Counted from the first letter of the stretch, positions 1-10,672 are shown. The stretch: 64,000 bases of DNA from Albula goreensis (GCA_022829145.1 CM040747.1:38270052-38334051), one strand, 5' to 3'. A program made the numbers and translations. Notes: generated by a model from the letters alone, not told the origin.

Positions 1-570
1 TTGAGTTTTGACACACACGAACAATTACAAGAACTTATTAATTTGAACATTACTTAAATAATACATGTAATACTCCATTTAATGGCGCGCTTTTTAAACG
101 AAAGATCATCTGCCATTCGAAAACACATCACAAAACAAACACAGAGATTAACAGTTAACTGTGCATCCTTCCAAGCAGTAGTTCATGTTTAAATCAGAAA
201 TATGTTGCATTCTGAATTAGAGGGAAATTGTCAAAATAATATCTTTTACGCGCGCATCCGCAGTTACCAGATCTTAGCGGTATCCCAACATGCTGAAATT
301 AGAGTCAGTATTACCACCTCCGACACCCAAATGGAATGAATTAATTTTGGGGTTTTTTTTATAATGTGCGGAACATATATGTGTAGGCTTTGGAAAAGAG
401 CTGTACTTGTTAGAACAAACCTTCATTTAGCAAGTCGACTGATTATCATTTATGCGAACTCAGAATTTAGCCTATGATTGTACATATTTGTTTGTAAAGC
501 TTTTCGAATATTCGTGAACATTAAAGAGACACCTTGCTTGCGCTCGGAGAAATTTATTGAATAGAAATGA
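1..570 (-). other. J-C intron of the left Ig light-chain cluster (partial)
   Basis: No gene is seen here. The stretch is an inverted copy of the right-arm J-C intron (about 49.34-50.05 kb), sharing for example the segment around 240-380 with its CGCGCGCATCCGCAG and GTGCGGAACATATATG motifs. In the right arm the C exon starts about 0.6 kb beyond the end of this homology, so the constant exon of this cluster is expected just outside the window on the minus strand. Confidence 0.7.
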
Positions 571-575
571 CTTAC

Positions 576-613
576 GTCCAATTGACAGTTTGGTGCCGCC
601 GCCGAAAGTCCAC
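576..613 (-). CDS. Ig light-chain J segment, left cluster, C-proximal
   Basis: A 38-nt J segment read on the minus strand encodes [12 protein letters not shown], with the FGxG bulge motif that ends framework 4 of all light chains. It begins directly after a perfect heptamer and ends at a GTAAG splice donor (571-575), leaving one nucleotide to be completed by the C exon. A 23-spacer RSS lies at 614-652. It is the last J before the constant exon, which lies off the left edge. Its sequence is almost identical to the right-arm J at 49293-49330, which encodes L instead of W at the first position. It looks functional. Confidence 0.93.
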
Positions 614-652
614 CACAGTGATACAAACTCATTACACCGCTGTACAAAAACC
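614..652 (-). other. 23-RSS of left C-proximal J
   Basis: On the plus strand this reads heptamer CACAGTG (614-620), a 23-nt spacer (621-643) and nonamer ACAAAAACC (644-652). Both elements match consensus. A 23-spacer on J paired with a 12-spacer on V is the kappa arrangement. Confidence 0.93.
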
Positions 653-837
653 TCTCGCTCAAGAGAGACAGCTTTCATTTCTCCGCTCTTCAATTTGACC
701 CTCGCAACTTTTTACAGTGTATGAGATTTATGTTCTTTTCATGAACTTTAAGATGCCATTTAAGAAGTTATGGCGTTTAAGTGAATATACTTTGTGCACC
801 CTTATTCTTACGAAGCGAAGTAATAACTTGATATAAC

Positions 838-1394
838 TGTCAGTATTCCTGTCTGATCTGTTTTATTGTTTCTGTTTTCTCTGTCAGTTCTGGTTGGTTG
901 TTTCCATGTTTTTGTTTTGTTACCTGTCCATGTGCTTTTGTTTTCATTCTATGTTGCTCCGCCCTCCTTGTTACCTGCCCTGTGATTACCCATTTGTTTC
1001 ACCTGCCCTGTTGTGCACCTGTGTCTTGTTAGCTCATTAGTCTGTGTATTTATACCCTGCCTTGTCTCTTGTTTGTTGCGAGTTCGTCTCAGTTACTTCT
1101 GTTCCTGTGTGCGCTACGAGCCTTTTGTTCCTGTTCTGCCTGCCTGTTGCCACCCTGTCCGTTTTTGGTTTTTGATTCTTCGCCTTGTGTTTTTGTACCG
1201 TTGCTGTGTCTTCTGGTTTTTGAACTTCTCCTGCCTGACTTTTGACCATTCTCTTTGATTGTGTTTTGTACTTTTGCTGAGACTCCTATTTATGACCTTT
1301 GCCTGTTTTTTGACCACGTTTCTGGATTTTGGACTTTGGCTTCTGATAATAAAACCGTTATCATCCGCATCTGAGTCCTACCTGAGCCCTGACA
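838..1394. mobile_element. Solo LTR inserted between two left J segments
   Basis: A 557-bp insertion is absent from the inverted right-arm copy, where the same two J segments are only about 330 bp apart. It starts TGTCAG and ends CTGACA, so it has the TG...CA ends of an LTR, and it is flanked by the 5-bp direct repeat ATAAC (833-837 and 1395-1399). A polyadenylation-like AATAAAA lies about 45 bp before the right end. The interior is T-rich and has no convincing gene. The pyrimidine-rich body and ending resemble fish Gypsy LTRs, but the family assignment is from memory. No internal retroelement genes remain, so it is a solo LTR. Confidence 0.8.
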
Positions 1395-1523
1395 ATAACG
1401 TGTAACCCACATGCACAAGCAAAGTTCACAGTTCCAACAATTAACGCAATGGGTTTTCTGAAAACGAATATTCAAATGTTTAAAAATGCAGATGTGGATA
1501 GATCTGAAAGAAATATTACTTAC

Positions 1524-1561
1524 GTCCAATTGACAGTTTGGTGCCGCCGCCGAAAGTGTAC
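1524..1561 (-). CDS. Ig light-chain J segment, left cluster, middle
   Basis: A 38-nt minus-strand J segment encodes [12 protein letters not shown] and ends at a GTAAG donor (1519-1523). It carries a perfect 23-RSS at 1562-1600. It is the counterpart of the right-arm J at 48928-48965, which has W rather than Y at the first position and V rather than I near the end. Only the solo LTR separates it from the next J. It looks functional. Confidence 0.92.
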
Positions 1562-1600
1562 CACAGTGATACAGTCTCATTCATCGGCCGTACAAAAACC
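1562..1600 (-). other. 23-RSS of left middle J
   Basis: Plus-strand order is heptamer CACAGTG (1562-1568), a 23-nt spacer (1569-1591) and nonamer ACAAAAACC (1592-1600). Both elements match consensus. Confidence 0.92.
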
Positions 1601-1897
1601 TCCAACTCAAGAGAGACGCATTTCCTTTGCCTGTGTTCATCTTTCCCACATCACTCATCTCGCAATTTAAAGTTATGAGTTGTTTGTACTATGGGTTACA
1701 TTTTGTTTCAGCAAATATGCGTGTAATCTATTTATTTTTATGTTCATATTTTATCTGTGAGCCCGTAAGTAAACAAACGCGAACAGACAGAAAGTAAGAG
1801 TACAAACGCCTTGGTTACTCTTCAAAGAAGATATTACAGCTCATATGACCTTGAGATATTTCTTGCAGAAGGAAATCACGTTTTTTTCCCTACTTAC

Positions 1898-1935
1898 TGC
1901 CGATATTCAGTCTGGTCCCATCACCGAAAGTCCAC
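1898..1935 (-). CDS. Ig light-chain J segment, left cluster, V-proximal
   Basis: A 38-nt minus-strand J encodes WTFGDGTRLNIG. The FGxG motif is present, with Asp in place of the usual Gly at the variable position. A GTAAG donor follows at 1893-1897. The RSS is weaker than in its neighbours: the heptamer reads CAATGTG in J orientation and the nonamer is offset (TGAAAAACC with a 22-nt spacer, or GAAAAACCT with 23). It is the mirror of the RSS-less J at 48555-48592. Probably usable, but at lower efficiency. Confidence 0.85.
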
Positions 1936-1974
1936 CACATTGTCTGAGTCTGAATAACTGCTGTTGAAAAACCT
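1936..1974 (-). other. Imperfect 23-RSS of left V-proximal J
   Basis: Plus-strand heptamer CACATTG differs from CACAGTG at one position. The nonamer is GAAAAACCT at 23 nt, or TGAAAAACC at 22 nt. The CAC needed next to the coding end is kept. Confidence 0.7.
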
Positions 1975-1999
1975 TCCTGCGCTGCAGCGACCGATCTGC

Positions 2000-2800
2000 A
2001 CCGACAGGCTTCTGTGGGATTGTTACAGCACGTCCCCTGCTGGTCACTTGTACAACTACAACTGAAATATGTCTTGCTGTCCGATGAGAGCATGAAAACT
2101 CAGCGCCCCCATCTGCTCCCATATGCCATGGGGATTGTGTCTCCTCAGGTTATACAGCACCGAGTTTATACTGTATTTCACTCACTGCTTTGCTTATAGG
2201 TATAATACCTTACTCATAGGTATAATGACTTACTTACACATGGTTTGTGCACTCTCCACTGTTTATTTTCAGGTCCCAGGACAGCAGGGCCAAAAGACAG
2301 CAGCCCTCTGAGGAACAGATTATTCTGTTTTTAAACACTGATTATAATATTCCACAGAATCAATATGACTTTACATTTAAGTGTTTCGTATCAATACATA
2401 ATCACTCAATCATTTTCTTGAGCTCAGAGGTGAATTGTGTGTTGTATTGCAGTTGTGTTTGATACGATATTCATATTGACTCTGGTCTGAGAGGTTGTGA
2501 TGTGAGATGGCTGCACTTTATAACACACATGGTTTGTGCACTCTCCACTGTTTATTTTCAGGTCAGCAGGGCCAAAAGACAGAAGCTCTCTGAGGAACAG
2601 AATAATCTCTCAATATGAATATCATATCAAATACAACTGCAATACAACACACAATTCACCTCTGAGCTCAAGGAAATGTATGACTTTTCTCTGAGTGATT
2701 ATGTACTGATATGAAACATTTATCAATCTGAAGTCACATAGATTCTGTGGAATATTCTAATCAGTGAAACACAAATCTTGTGTCTCAGTGTCCCTGGCTG
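2000..2800. repeat. Upstream flank of the left J cluster with a long inverted repeat
   Basis: No gene is recognised. Two direct copies of a segment ending in a GTTTATTTTCAG acceptor-like motif lie at about 2235-2315 and 2525-2600. Between and after them, about 2330-2480 and 2610-2770 form an imperfect inverted repeat with arms near 145 bp. The right arm keeps only part of this (48.0-48.15 kb). The sequence around 2035-2160 is the mirror of 48.35-48.5 kb. Confidence 0.6.
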
Positions 2801-2808
2801 TTGTTCAG

Positions 2809-2917
2809 GAGGTGCAGAGAAGGCTACTCCTCTTTGGCTGCAGTCAGAGCTTCCTCCTGCTGCCCACAGCCCTGGAAGCATTCAGGACCATGGACAGCCA
2901 CAAGGTTACCCAGAGAG
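2809..2917 (+). other. Orphan exon-like open frame, left copy
   Basis: This 109-nt stretch is open in one frame and bounded by an acceptor-like GTTGTTCAG and a donor-like GTGAGG, so it looks like a phase-0 to phase-1 exon. It encodes EVQRRLLLFGCSQSF followed by LLLPTALEAFRTMDSHK. A near-identical copy lies on the minus strand at 47792-47900. I do not recognise the protein and see no neighbouring exon to join it to. It lies between V and J, an odd place for a coding exon. It may be a relic carried along with the duplication. Confidence 0.4.
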
Positions 2918-2999
2918 GTGAGGGTATGAAGAGAGTTTTACAGGGGGAGAGACCTAGAGGCCCATGGGTACTTTTGTTACTTTTTTAGCCCTCCTCAGC

Positions 3000-3780
3000 T
3001 CAGAGATGGTAGACTGAGGCTTCATGAAACCCAAAATGGGAGGAGCTATCCTATGATCACTGATGGCAACCAATCATTACAGACTGCTTTGGAGTAGCAT
3101 ACCTGAACATAACTGAATAACAAAAAATAGTGGGATCATAAAAAAAGAAAAAACTAACTAAATCACAATTGAAATGGGTCAGCACACATTTAATGAAAAG
3201 TCAACACAAATTGCCATTTCTTTCTCATTTAAAATAAATTGCTATATCAAAACTTCAACATATGAGTTTCGAAAGCAACATGTGACATTTATCACATTTT
3301 CAAAAAGGTGAAGTACTTGGTGACAGAATTGCTTGTGCTTTAATCACTAAAATGACAAGCACACAAAATACTTCCATGTGTCAAAACAAACAGTGCAAAA
3401 ATCAGGACCTTGTATTTTCATCAAGGAACAACTGTATCCTGAAAGAGGAATAGTGATTCAAAAGTTGGATCTCGTCCAAGGGGACAGACAGATGTTGAAC
3501 AGGATACTTATGAAAAGCCAACAATGAGCCCCAAAAATGAGCTCAGAAGTGAATCTGCACCTCACTTATACAGCCAGTGCAGATGCAGTCATAGTGCTCT
3601 CCCTTTTAAGTAGCAGGGTCTTGTAAACCACCCTGCAATGTCATGATTTTAACTTCTGTAAATGTTAATGTGTGAAGTGAACTGTGACTCTATGTCAAAC
3701 CAGAGTGACTGACACCTCTGCTGCTGTCCTGGTGCTGCTGTTGAACTCTCTCTCTGTCACAGCCCACAGTCTCCAGTCCA
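3000..3780. other. Intergenic flank upstream of V1
   Basis: No gene is seen. About 3120-3200 mirrors 47.51-47.60 kb, and about 3500-3780 mirrors 44.95-45.24 kb, so this short stretch is the join of two blocks that lie 2.3 kb apart in the right arm. The right arm holds an extra V unit (the gene at 46.1 kb) between them. Confidence 0.6.
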
Positions 3781-3823
3781 CAGCACTGCTGGGCTACAAG
3801 GGCCTGCTGTACCCAGGAAGACC

Positions 3824-3831
3824 ATTTGCAT
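3824..3831 (+). promoter_or_regulatory. Octamer of V1 promoter
   Basis: ATTTGCAT, the perfect Oct-factor octamer of immunoglobulin V promoters, lies about 100 bp before the leader ATG. A TTTATAG element follows about 50 bp downstream. The same block precedes all seven V genes here. Confidence 0.85.
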
Positions 3832-3927
3832 AGAGAAGACACTTTGCATTGGCAGCACATGCTTCAGTGCTCTGGGAGTGTTTATAGTCCTGTGAGTTTA
3901 ACACTTGATGACTGAGAGCTGTCCTTC

Positions 3928-4440
3928 ATGGCAACAGAACCCACAGCAACAATGACTTTTATCACCATCTTCATCTGGGCACTCGCTTTCTGCATTCAGG
4001 GTGAGATTTTTAAAATACTTAAGAACATTTTATTCAACTGTTTTTAATTGAATTGTAATAAGATATTAAAGTAGTGTGGTTGATTATTTTTTTCTTCTTC
4101 TTCTCTTCAGAAAGCACAGGACAGGTGACTGTGACTCAGACTCCTGCTGGTAAATCTGCTCTCATAGGAGACACTGTCACCCTGAGCTGTAAAACCAACC
4201 CTGCAGTTTATAAAGACGTTTATGGGAATCATTACACATTCTGGTTCCAGCAGAAACCTGGAGAAGCTCCTAAACTCCTGATAGAGTATGCAAATCAGCT
4301 TATCTCAGGGATTCCTGATCGATTCAGTGGCAGTGGATCTGGGACTGACTTCACTCTGACCATCAGTGGAGTCCAGGCTGAAGATGCAGGAGATTACTAC
4401 TGTCAGAGTTACCATGTGATCAGCAGTAGCTATGTGTTCA
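3928..4440 (+). CDS. Ig light-chain V gene 1 (kappa-like), intact
   Basis: Two exons. The leader exon (3928-4000, 73 nt) has two in-frame ATGs (3928 and 3952); the second gives the shorter, typical hydrophobic leader [14 protein letters not shown]. The V exon (4111-4440) follows a TTCTCTTCAG acceptor. The domain has the first Cys in LSCKT, the core Trp in [11 protein letters not shown], the [12 protein letters not shown] strand and the second Cys in [11 protein letters not shown]1 is fairly long and reads FWF where sisters have AWY. A 12-RSS follows directly. The gene is plus strand while the nearest J segments are minus, so joining needs an inversion of about 2.5-3.8 kb. Framework and RSS are intact, so it should be functional. 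Confidence 0.95.
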
Positions 4441-4468
4441 CACAGTGATAGAGAGCCGTACAAAAACC
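4441..4468 (+). other. 12-RSS of V1
   Basis: Heptamer CACAGTG, a 12-nt spacer (ATAGAGAGCCGT) and nonamer ACAAAAACC. All three match consensus or the sister V genes. Confidence 0.95.
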
Positions 4469-5546
4469 TCCTTCAGTCAGACTGCACAGACACTGCACTG
4501 CTGCAGCTGGGACCTCCTGCAGGTGCTGAGGGGGGAGGCACTGACCCGGGACACTGAGGGGTTCTGCTCCAGCACACTGAGCTTCAGTGGTTCAGTTATA
4601 ACTTAGAAATGCTCTCACAAGTAATACAATATTTGTGCATTTTCATGTCTGTACATCCAAAAGTATCAAATCCCAGTGGATGAATACTTATGGTTTTATG
4701 AAACAATTTTTTAAAAAAGAAGTGAATTTATCCAACTCAAACACAGTAAAGAAAACTAGCAACTGGATTACATGCATGAAGCAGTTTTCTGTATTCACTC
4801 TCAATAAAAGCTTGAACATGAACTCAACACAATTACTCCCAATCACAATTAATACCATAATATCAAATGTGATTTTTTTGGTTATGTTTCCATAAGAGTA
4901 AACTTCTTTTACATTTTCAATGACAGAAAGCATGGACATGAATTAAGGAATAATTTAGAAACATAGCTTAAATCTGTCAGAGAGACTGAACTAGTCAGGA
5001 TCTGTAGTGTTGAACTGGATTGGACAGCGGTGCTGTTTCCATCAACAGCTTCACAACTGAGCTGACTCTTCCTCACCCTTACAGCTGTTACTGTATTATC
5101 CTCAACAATACTACGGTCACTTGGGTGCCACCTCAGTCCCTTGTGTTGAATACAGTGTGAAAGTGAGGCACTATCGGCCCCTCCATTGGACTGATGTGTG
5201 TTCTACAGAGGTGTTTCATAATCATTATTATGGTGTCTCTGTGGTTTTTCTCAAATAGAGACCATATAACCCCTCTTATATCACAGTAGGATGGCTCCCC
5301 TTGTGGTGCGGAAAATCATCAAGTCTAAGTACAGTACAAAATCGTTGCTGTCCTGACTAGTTATTTATCAGTATGTGGCCCAGACTGATATTATTAAATA
5401 CATATTGGTTTGTCTGAATCATACAACAGAATGTTGTAATCTTAGCATCAAATGGCCCTCATTTGATGAGGTCAGCACAAACAGTCTTTAAACAGATAAC
5501 CATATGGAATAACACATACCCTTTGCTCATGGTAATCTGCAACTAT

Positions 5547-5889
5547 TCACATCATATGCATGATTTCATAGTGAGCGCTGTAGCGTGGGCGCTCTCTTAC
5601 TGCGGAACCAAATGCATTTATTTGGAGCTGGTGCTGATCAGGACATCCTAAGACAGAGGAGAGAGACTCATGTGTGCTGGCAGGTAGAGGCATCCTTGAT
5701 TCCATGGTGATGGCCAGGAGCCACGTGAGCACAGAGCCTTGGTAGACTCTCAGCCTCTGTCCCCACATCATCTCCTCCAGCAGAGGCATAAGCAGAGGAA
5801 CTGCTGTGTGGAGACAATTCAACAGACTCAGCAAGAGCCTGAGAACGAGGTGAACAGTCAGAGGCTGGCTGCTCATTAAGTGGAGCCAA
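5547..5889 (-). other. Unidentified conserved open frames in V-unit spacer (copy A)
   Basis: Two overlapping minus-strand frames (109 aa at 5547-5876 and 73 aa at 5668-5889) recur at 11743-12085. In the inverted V7 unit a one-base length difference joins them into one 113-aa plus-strand frame (61190-61531). No domain is recognised and no splice or promoter context supports a gene. The conservation may only reflect recent duplication. Confidence 0.25.
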
Positions 5890-6827
5890 GCAGACTGGGT
5901 GAACTAGAGCTCTAACTCAGAGCTAGACCTACATAAATCAGACTCAAGGTAAATGTTAGCAGTGTAAGGTGAGAAGTGTCTGAGAGTCTTTCCACTCTGA
6001 CAGCTAAAACTCTTGGAGAAATGAATAGTTTGTCAATCTAACATGGTCTACTCATTTGAACAGCATGTCCATATATTTAAAGTTAAATGTACATAAAAGC
6101 AGTACATTATAATTTTCATTCATAACATCTTGATCTGCTTTGATCTATGAGCATAATCACTGGGTATGAAATACAGACACTGATATAACTCCCTTCACCC
6201 AGCTCTGTCATGGATAGTAGTTAGAACAGTGTGCTTCAATAAATCTGAGAATATTATTCTCAGACAGAAAACATATCAATGATACCATCCTCTAATCAAC
6301 TCGGTCTCGCTGGATGTCTCCATCATCAGCAGAGAGGCCTGGTCAAACCTTATCTTCTTTGCACATGGGAGCAGTTTATAGCTGACGTCTCTACTGTGAC
6401 TGATACCTCCACTATGTAACTGATTCCTCTGTTGTTACCTAGTGTCATCTCTGTTGCAGTGGTGAATGTGACTTTAAATGTTGTTTTAAAGACAGACTGA
6501 TGCCTCCACTTCCTGAATGCTGACTGGGAGAAAATACTCCCATGCTACTGTAGGAAGGATGGACTGTCAATGTGACTGAACTGAGCCTGTAATCCTACCT
6601 TTGTGCTTCTTTTTCATAGACTTAGTCGTTCCAGGTGCACTCTTCACTGGCGCAAGTCCAGGACTCCTTTCAGTGTCAGGCTGAGATGCATCGGCTACCA
6701 GAGAGACTGAGACTCAAAGACAAACAGGTAACAGAAAAGATTACAGAAATTACACATAAAGTACACGTAACATAAATTACCAAGTTAGCATGTGGTTTAG
6801 CCATTGGGACACACCAAACTGTTTCCT

Positions 6828-7563
6828 TGTTACGCCCCCGAGGCGTCTAGGGGTATGGGGAAGGGGAATGCAACATAAAAGGAGGTGGTGTAATGGGAGG
6901 CCAGGACAGAAAAACCACACAATAAACCAAAAAGTTAAGTGTTAAGGGTGTGCACTTTATTTACAAGGTGTACTGTGCTGGGGGTATATACAAAGGAGGG
7001 GGCAATAAACACTACGTACAAATATTTACAACAAATACACAACAGCACAAATACAAATCAAACACACAAAAGGGGAGAGAGGGCTATGTGCGGCACCAAA
7101 GAAAAGAAACAACCAAATAACCAAATTGCCAGTCTTATCTAGTCTTAGGTGAATACCCAGCTAGCTAACTAATAACAAAAACAATAGGTCACAAAAAACA
7201 AAGACCTAACTTACTACACTAGACTGACCTATCCAAACCGAACACAGTGGGTGGCACTCGCTCCTAACCTAGTGTATCTAACAGGCGATATCCTAGGAGT
7301 AAGCAGACTGTATGAAGTGTGATTATTATTTACAGTATATCTTACCTGCTCTTCTTCCCAAACATGCAACAGGGTAATAAAGAGATTTTTACAGGGGGTA
7401 ACGGACAGAGAGTGGATTGGTTGATGAGGACGCACAGTAATCAGGGGTGGACCAATGGAAGATGAATACCTAGTATGAAATGAAAAGCGGGAGAAAGACG
7501 AAAAAACAAACAGAAAGACGAGAAAGATGCACAAACAGTATACGCACAACCAAGGTCGTAACA
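6828..7563 (-). mobile_element. Candidate solo LTR in V unit A
   Basis: The block begins TGTTACG and ends CGTAACA, which are inverted TG...CA-type ends, and is about 736 bp long. The flanks TTCCT and TACCT match at four of five positions, so a decayed target duplication is possible. The interior has no retroelement genes. The same block lies in unit B (13023-13760) but not in the V7 unit. Orientation is uncertain. Confidence 0.5.
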
Positions 7564-9960
7564 TACCTCTTTACTCACTATCCATGTTAGTTTGGGTTTT
7601 TTGCATACAGCATGGCTTCAGTGCACTCTATCCCACAATTCCCCAGTTCTGCCTTAATCCATATTCTGGATTCCATAAATCCATATTGCATCTGTTTCAG
7701 CCATATGTTAAATATTACTTTTTCTGTGATATTGAATATCATGTTTTTACTACTAAGAGGGATTTCCTCACCTGTTTCGCTCTTCTTCCTGTTTGATGTG
7801 TACTCTGCCTCCTGGGTTGTGCAGGGAGGGGGCGGGGTTCTGTAACAGGTGTAAAGGTACCAGTTTGTGTAAAGGTACCCCTTAGCTCTGTCACAACAAT
7901 GCCCAGGATAATGTAATGTTTGAGCAGGGTTATTAGTATAATGTATATAGTGCAGAACTAGCTATATTAAAGGAATACATTTCATTATTTAATTTGTGAA
8001 CTTCCAACCTTCTCTGAGGACTTCTCTGTAGAGAATACACCTCTTGTTTGGAACACAGTCCAAATCTCATTCATCTGCTTTTAATATGCACTGATTTAAC
8101 TGACTTCAGAATGATAGGCCAGAGATGTCAAGCTCAAAGATATGATTCACTACATTCTGTCCCACAGTCCCTCAAAGCTAAATTAATGTTCAGTGTTGAT
8201 TCACAAATTTAGGAAGAAAAACAGTCCCAGCGGATAGGAAGTATGTGGTCATTCATAATAATTTCTGTCTGTTCTTTATGTTCAATTCTGCATCAGTTGT
8301 CAGTGTTCTACATTTGAACTTCCTTCCCATTGTGACATCATAGTTATGGAATGCCATTTTATTCATAATAAATAAACAAAAACTTTTATGAAATACATAA
8401 TAAAATGGATAATAAATTAGTCAATAAATTGTGAAATAAATAATACTCAACCATTATGATAAAATATTATTTCCGCATACTAATTTTCACAATACCATTA
8501 TCATGTTTAAATTTTACATCATAATGATGTAGTGATTAATTATTTGATCTTGATTTCATAATTAAACTTTTATTTCGCAATGTTTTTAGCAAATGCTAGC
8601 AAAAAAACAAGTTCACACCACCATTGGCCACTCTCATATACGATATGACACCCTTACTTGAGTTACCCCACATAGCTGGCTTGCTAACAAGCAATATAAA
8701 GGTAAAACATTAAAACTCCTGTAATTTCTTTAGCCTATCTGTTAGATTCAAACATAGAACTGATCAATTCATTTTGAAGTAATGACAAAGAGACACTGCA
8801 TTTGAGGAAAAGCTTTAGGTATCTACTTACAAGTCTGAAGGATGTAACTGTCCAAGAAAATAGTGGAACACAATATTGTCTTCTACTATACTAAGTGACT
8901 GGTACATTTTGGTAAGATATAGTTGCAAAAATGACAAGTCAAATGTCATATTAATTGATAGTTGTTTGCATTTTAAGAACATTCCTATTGTGACATCATA
9001 GAGACTGAAATACTGAAAATTCTAAATAACTTGAACTTACTACTGTTGCTGGAAACAGAATGTGTGAATTCTGTCCAATTCTGTGTTGTAAATTTAAAAG
9101 AATAAAAACAGTAAGTTTTACAGAGTTTACAGTGCTGAACAAGCAAGAGTTTTATAAGAGCACCAACAACAGTCTAATTTACTCTAAGATGTTGAAGCAC
9201 ATTCCAAAACAGTGGTCTTTATGATGGTTCAATTATTGTTAAATAAATACACATAAAAACTGCAATATATTCCACAGTACTCATTATTGCTTTTACAAGT
9301 AAAGTGTTAAATGACTGTATTACTTACTTTGCAGTAATGGAAATGCATTATAGTACTCTTTATATTACTGTGTGTTACTCTCACCCTACACTGAGAGGCA
9401 CTCCTGAGCAGGAACACATCAGATCAGAGCTCGATTATTCCCCTCTCAGAATTACCCAGTTTAAATGAAACTGAGTTATTACCAATCAGGATAATGTTCA
9501 GATCACATCCAGTTAATTTAGCATGTTTATGTAGGAAAGCAGCAAAAGCCTCATTCACTGCAGTGCAGAAACAGCAATGGCTGCAGAAGCCAGACCTGAC
9601 TGGTAATTTAATACAATGGGAATCAATCACAATATGCATTACTTGTCAGTGCAGTAGTGATAGAGGATAACTAACTTATAACTAACTTAACCCATAGCAT
9701 TAACATTAGGCAAAACCCGAGGTTTCTTCATGCAATTTCACCTGCTCAAAGGCCAATGCTGCATCTATAGAGATGAGTCAGAGGAGGGGTGTATGAAAAA
9801 AGAATATGATGGCAAAATGTGAATGATGTTGGTTTGGATTGTGATCCTGCTGTCCAGACACTGTTACACCAGTGTTAAACTGCTCTGTCTGTGTCACAGC
9901 CCATAAGCCCTAGTCTGCCTCCACAGCACTGCTGGGCTACAAGTGCCTGCTGTACCCAGG
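7564..9960. other. V unit A spacer, AT-rich, no gene seen
   Basis: The stretch is AT-rich non-coding sequence repeated in unit B (13.76-16.25 kb) and, inverted, in part at 59.6-60.65 kb. About 9430-9640 is a block that recurs in related form near 58.63 and 63.68 kb, upstream of other V genes. Confidence 0.6.
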
Positions 9961-9966
9961 AAGACC

Positions 9967-9974
9967 ATTTGCAT
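9967..9974 (+). promoter_or_regulatory. Octamer of V2 promoter
   Basis: ATTTGCAT lies about 100 bp before the leader ATG at 10071, in the same block as in V1. Confidence 0.85.
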
Positions 9975-10070
9975 AGAGAAGACACTTTGCATTGGCAGCA
10001 CATGCTTCAGTGCTCTGGGAGTGTTTATAGTCCTGTGAGTTTAACACTTGATGACTGAGAGCTGTCCTTC

Positions 10071-10644
10071 ATGGCAACAGAACCCACAGCAACAATGACT
10101 TTTATCACCATCTTCATCTGGGCACTCGCTTTCTGCATTCAGGGTGAGATTCATGAAATATTCAAATAGATATGATTCTATTTTAATTTTATGTAATGGA
10201 AGCATGAAACCTAAAACTTAAAATAAATGTATAAAATAACTGTCTGGGCAATGGTGTAACATCCTAATGTATTAATGGATAATATAAATATTTATTTTTT
10301 ATTCTCCTTTCAGAATGCACAGGACAGGTGACTGTGACTCAGACTCCTGCTGGTAAATCTGCTCTCATAGGAGACACTGTCACCCTGAGCTGTAAAACCA
10401 GCCCTGCTGTTTATGTCTTACCAGTGGTGGTAATCACTACCTAGCCTGGTATCAGCAGAAACTGGAGAAGCTCCTAAACTCCTGATCTATATGCAACATC
10501 AGCGTATCTCAGGGATTCCTGATCGATTCAGTGGCAGTGGATCTGGGACTGACTTCACTCTGACCATCAGTGGAGTCCAGGCTGAAGATGCAGGAGATTA
10601 CTACTGTCAGAGTTACCACTACATCAGCAGTAGCTGGGTGTTCA
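10071..10644 (+). pseudogene. Ig light-chain V gene 2, frameshifted
   Basis: The leader exon (10071-10143) is intact and nearly identical to those of the other V genes. The V exon (10314-10644) begins normally through [10 protein letters not shown] and then shifts frame in CDR1, running into TAG. Compared with V3 it has further one-base losses in the QQKPGE region and around the start of CDR2. The nonamer also lost one A. Most changes are single-base contractions in short runs, so either this is a pseudogene or the assembly carries uncorrected indels. Plus strand, within V unit B. Confidence 0.85.
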
Positions 10645-10672
10645 CACAGTGATAGAGAGCCGTACAAAACCT
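10645..10672 (+). other. 12-RSS of V2 with damaged nonamer
   Basis: The heptamer CACAGTG and 12-nt spacer are normal. The nonamer reads ACAAAACCT because one A of the run is missing. Confidence 0.8.

Larger units (their letters stand above)
3781..9923. repeat. V unit A, tandem duplicate of unit B
   Basis: About 6.1 kb containing V1, its downstream spacer and a candidate LTR. It recurs at 9924-16210 with high identity, differing by scattered single-base indels and a few short insertions. A partial, inverted relative lies at 58.5-63.4 kb. The spacer has no recognised gene. Around 5547-5889 it holds a conserved minus-strand open frame of unknown nature, seen in all three copies. Confidence 0.85.

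Noticed and set aside
1013-1317. Open frames of 67-81 codons on both strands
   Set aside because: They lie inside the solo LTR and have no domain or codon signal.
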